The notes under the pieces are model-generated. The model was given only the letters and a program-made list of their open reading frames with translations. It did not search any database and was not told where the DNA came from. DNA of 8,083 bases from Chloroflexia bacterium (GTDB lineage: Bacteria > Chloroflexota > Chloroflexia > QHBQ01 > JADMIH01): the NCBI GenBank assembly GCA_025927935.1, contig JAICKM010000297.1:1-8083 (forward strand), written 5' to 3'. This document shows, in pieces, positions 6,794-8,083 of this stretch (positions are counted from its first letter, which is position 1; each line of letters opens with the position of its first letter). The position numbers were made by a program, and so were the translations under genes.

Positions 6794-6794
6794 T
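6786..6794 (+). promoter_or_regulatory. Extended -10 promoter element overlapping the uvsE stop codon
   Basis: TGGTATAAT is a perfect TGn plus TATAAT extended -10. Its TAA is also the uvsE stop (6791-6793). The region 17 nt upstream (about 6766-6771) shows no -35 match, which extended -10 promoters can tolerate. Transcription would begin near 6801, giving a leader of about 250 nt for the SH3-domain gene at 7049. Confidence 0.55.
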
Positions 6795-6844
6795 GAATGC
6801 GTGAAACAGAGGCTTTACATGGCCCCTGGTATTTTTCTCCTTGC

Positions 6845-6856
6845 CGTCACGTGACG
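6845..6856. promoter_or_regulatory. 12-bp perfect palindrome in the leader of the SH3 gene
   Basis: CGTCACGTGACG is perfectly self-complementary and lies about 45 nt downstream of the predicted start site near 6801. It could be an operator acting as a roadblock, or a chance palindrome (about two of this length are expected per 8 kb). The remainder of the 255-nt gap 6794-7048 is GC-rich with no supported gene; a 73-codon frame from 6797 lacks a ribosome-binding site and reads like non-coding sequence. Confidence 0.25.
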
Positions 6857-7048
6857 CTATTGAGCGCCGGTGTCCCTGCTGTGCGTCCTGATTGCCCGGC
6901 GTCGCCCATCCCCGGCCCCGTTGGTCAGGCCGGCAGCAATTCGCCCCACGCAGGACGCCCCGGCATCCACGCATCTTGCCCGTGCCGCCGCGAACCGGCG
7001 CGCTGTCGCGGCAAGTGACATCCCGCGAGCGACCCACCACTGGAAATC

Positions 7049-8005
7049 ATGACTACGGGAAAGCAAGAGCAATCGAACAGCGCGGATCGGCGCGGACGTG
7101 ACAGCGGGGCGCAACGCCCCAGGTTGGTGGCGATCCTGGTCGGGCTGCTGGCGGCCCTGATCTGCGGCGGGTGCGATTTCGGGTCTGCCGCGCCGCCGGA
7201 TGCCCATGGCTCAACGGCGGCCATACCGGCAGACGGCGATCCCGCTATCACGGTGATCGTCATACATGGCCCGGCCACGCCTACGCCGGCCCGCGCGGCG
7301 GTCGCACCTACGGCCACCGCGCCGCCCCCCGCACCGGCTACTCTGCCCCCCTCGACTGCTGTCCCCGTCCGCGCCGTAGGCGTGGTCATGAGCAGCAAGC
7401 TGCGGGTGCGCGAAGGGCCGGCGACCCGCTATCCCGTCATCACCACACTGGACGCTAACACCCCGCTGGATGTCCTGAGCCAGGCTCAGGGGCTGGACTG
7501 GCTGAAGATCCGCCTGCCCGATGGACACGAAGGCTGGGTCTCCGCCGATCTGGTCCAACTGAAGATCGACCGTGCGAGCATCCCCGTCGGCTACTTCCGC
7601 CCACTGACCGGGATGATCCACAACTACACGGGGCCGCGTGGTCACGGCGAGCTACGTCTGCAAAACAGCAATACCGACGACCGCCTGGTGGTCGTCACGC
7701 GCAACACCGAGCCGGTGATGTCGGCCTACCTGCGCGCGGGCGAAAGCTTCACCATCGACGGCATCGCCGACGGCACCTACCGGCTCTACTACAGCCAGGG
7801 CGAGGATTGGGACGGGACGGCCTTTACCCATAATGTCAAGACGAGCCGGTCGAGCGGCGCCCTGCTGTTCACCACCACCGACCGCACCTACAGCACCTGG
7901 AATATCGACATCTTCGTGCCATCCGGCGGCAACACCGACGTAGAGGCGATTCCCACGGACGCCTTCCCCGTCCTCCCGCCCGACCAGGACAAAGACACCC
8001 CGTAG
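7049..8005 (+). CDS. Secreted or membrane-anchored SH3-domain protein, putative lipoprotein
   Basis: 318-residue envelope protein of unknown role. Layout: hydrophilic, Arg-containing N-terminus (1-24); hydrophobic segment LVAILVGLLAALICGGC (26-42), which could be a lipoprotein signal with Cys42 as acceptor, although CGGC is not a standard lipobox, or an uncleaved anchor; Pro/Thr/Ala-rich linker (about 73-107); bacterial SH3 domain (about 108-171) with the typical LRVREGPATRYPVI start and GWVSADLVQL end; and a C-terminal domain (about 184-292) with alternating strands, including ELRLQNSN, YLRAGESFTIDGIADGTYRL and GEDWDGTAF, which suggests a beta-sandwich. Bacterial SH3 domains often bind cell-wall or protein ligands; the C-terminal domain is not one I can name. 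The ATG at 7049 has only a weak GGAA upstream. It follows uvsE by 255 nt and likely has its own promoter, so a functional link to DNA repair is not implied. Confidence 0.85.
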   Translation: MTTGKQEQSNSADRRGRDSGAQRPRLVAILVGLLAALICGGCDFGSAAPPDAHGSTAAIPADGDPAITVIVIHGPATPTPARAAVAPTATAPPPAPATLPPSTAVPVRAVGVVMSSKLRVREGPATRYPVITTLDANTPLDVLSQAQGLDWLKIRLPDGHEGWVSADLVQLKIDRASIPVGYFRPLTGMIHNYTGPRGHGELRLQNSNTDDRLVVVTRNTEPVMSAYLRAGESFTIDGIADGTYRLYYSQGEDWDGTAFTHNVKTSRSSGALLFTTTDRTYSTWNIDIFVPSGGNTDVEAIPTDAFPVLPPDQDKDTP

Positions 8006-8040
8006 GCCATCCCGCGCTTAAGTAGTCCGTCACAGCAGAT

Positions 8041-8083
8041 TGTCATACTGAGCGGAGCGAAGAATCTCCGTCTGGTCGGCCAA
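8041..8083. repeat. Edge copy of a dispersed 'GTCAT-CTGAGCG-AGCGAAG-ATCTC' type repeat
   Basis: Starting 36 nt after the SH3 gene's stop, the sequence TGTCATACTGAGCGG (8041-8055) continues into AGCGAAGAATCTCC (8056-8069). I recognise this from memory as close to a short intergenic repeat found in many copies in environmental bacterial genomes, Chloroflexota included; it usually occurs as one arm of a larger palindrome. The window ends before any partner arm. It could act as a REP-like or MITE-like element or as a transcript-end hairpin. The intervening 8006-8040 shows nothing recognisable. Confidence 0.55.

Noticed and set aside
6797..7018. 73-codon plus-strand frame just after uvsE
   Set aside because: It begins almost at the predicted transcription start with no room for a ribosome-binding site and its Pro/Arg/Cys-rich product looks non-coding.
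1..8083. CRISPR array, tRNA or rRNA genes, transposase or defence island
   Set aside because: No regularly spaced repeats, no cloverleaf-like conserved arms, no rRNA-like stretches and no transposase, integrase or nuclease-effector motifs were found apart from the UvsE repair nuclease.

Overview
This GC-rich window carries five protein-coding genes on two divergent arms. The organism is most likely an environmental bacterium of the Chloroflexota type. That assignment is an inference. It rests on high GC, a large stand-alone AAA/TPR/LuxR (LAL-type) regulator, a proline/threonine-rich SH3 lipoprotein-like protein, a UvsE-type UV endonuclease, and a 'GTCAT-CTGAGCG-AGCGAAG-ATCTC' style dispersed repeat at the right edge. 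A high-GC actinobacterium cannot be excluded from sequence alone.

Left arm (minus strand, read right to left): a 967-residue LAL regulator (5339 to 2436), a class I SAM-dependent methyltransferase (2344 to 1523), and a group II PLP-dependent amino acid decarboxylase (1385 to the window's left edge, missing its last residues). The gaps are 91 and 137 nt. The regulator and the methyltransferase each have a plausible sigma70-type promoter, so the arm may be a co-regulated cluster rather than one strict operon. A regulator next to a decarboxylase and a small-molecule methyltransferase suggests amine or secondary metabolism, but the substrate cannot be read from the sequence.

Centre: the 392-nt divergent region (5340-5731) holds the regulator's promoter, three perfect copies of a 9-bp direct repeat running into an 18-bp dyad, a short decayed-looking open frame, and two small inverted repeats in front of uvsE.

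Right arm (plus strand): uvsE (5732-6793), encoding UV damage endonuclease with its metal ligands and lesion-probing Gln-Tyr pair visible, then a 255-nt leader, then a secreted or membrane-anchored SH3-domain protein with an uncharacterised C-terminal domain (7049-8005). A perfect extended -10 promoter element (TGGTATAAT) overlaps the uvsE stop codon and probably drives the SH3 gene. The window ends in a copy of a dispersed repeat.

No tRNA, rRNA, CRISPR array, insertion sequence or defence system was seen. The gene content is mostly recognisable. The least explained items are the central repeat/dyad, the C-terminal domain of the SH3 protein, the Phe in the decarboxylase's catalytic-loop region, and the terminal repeat.
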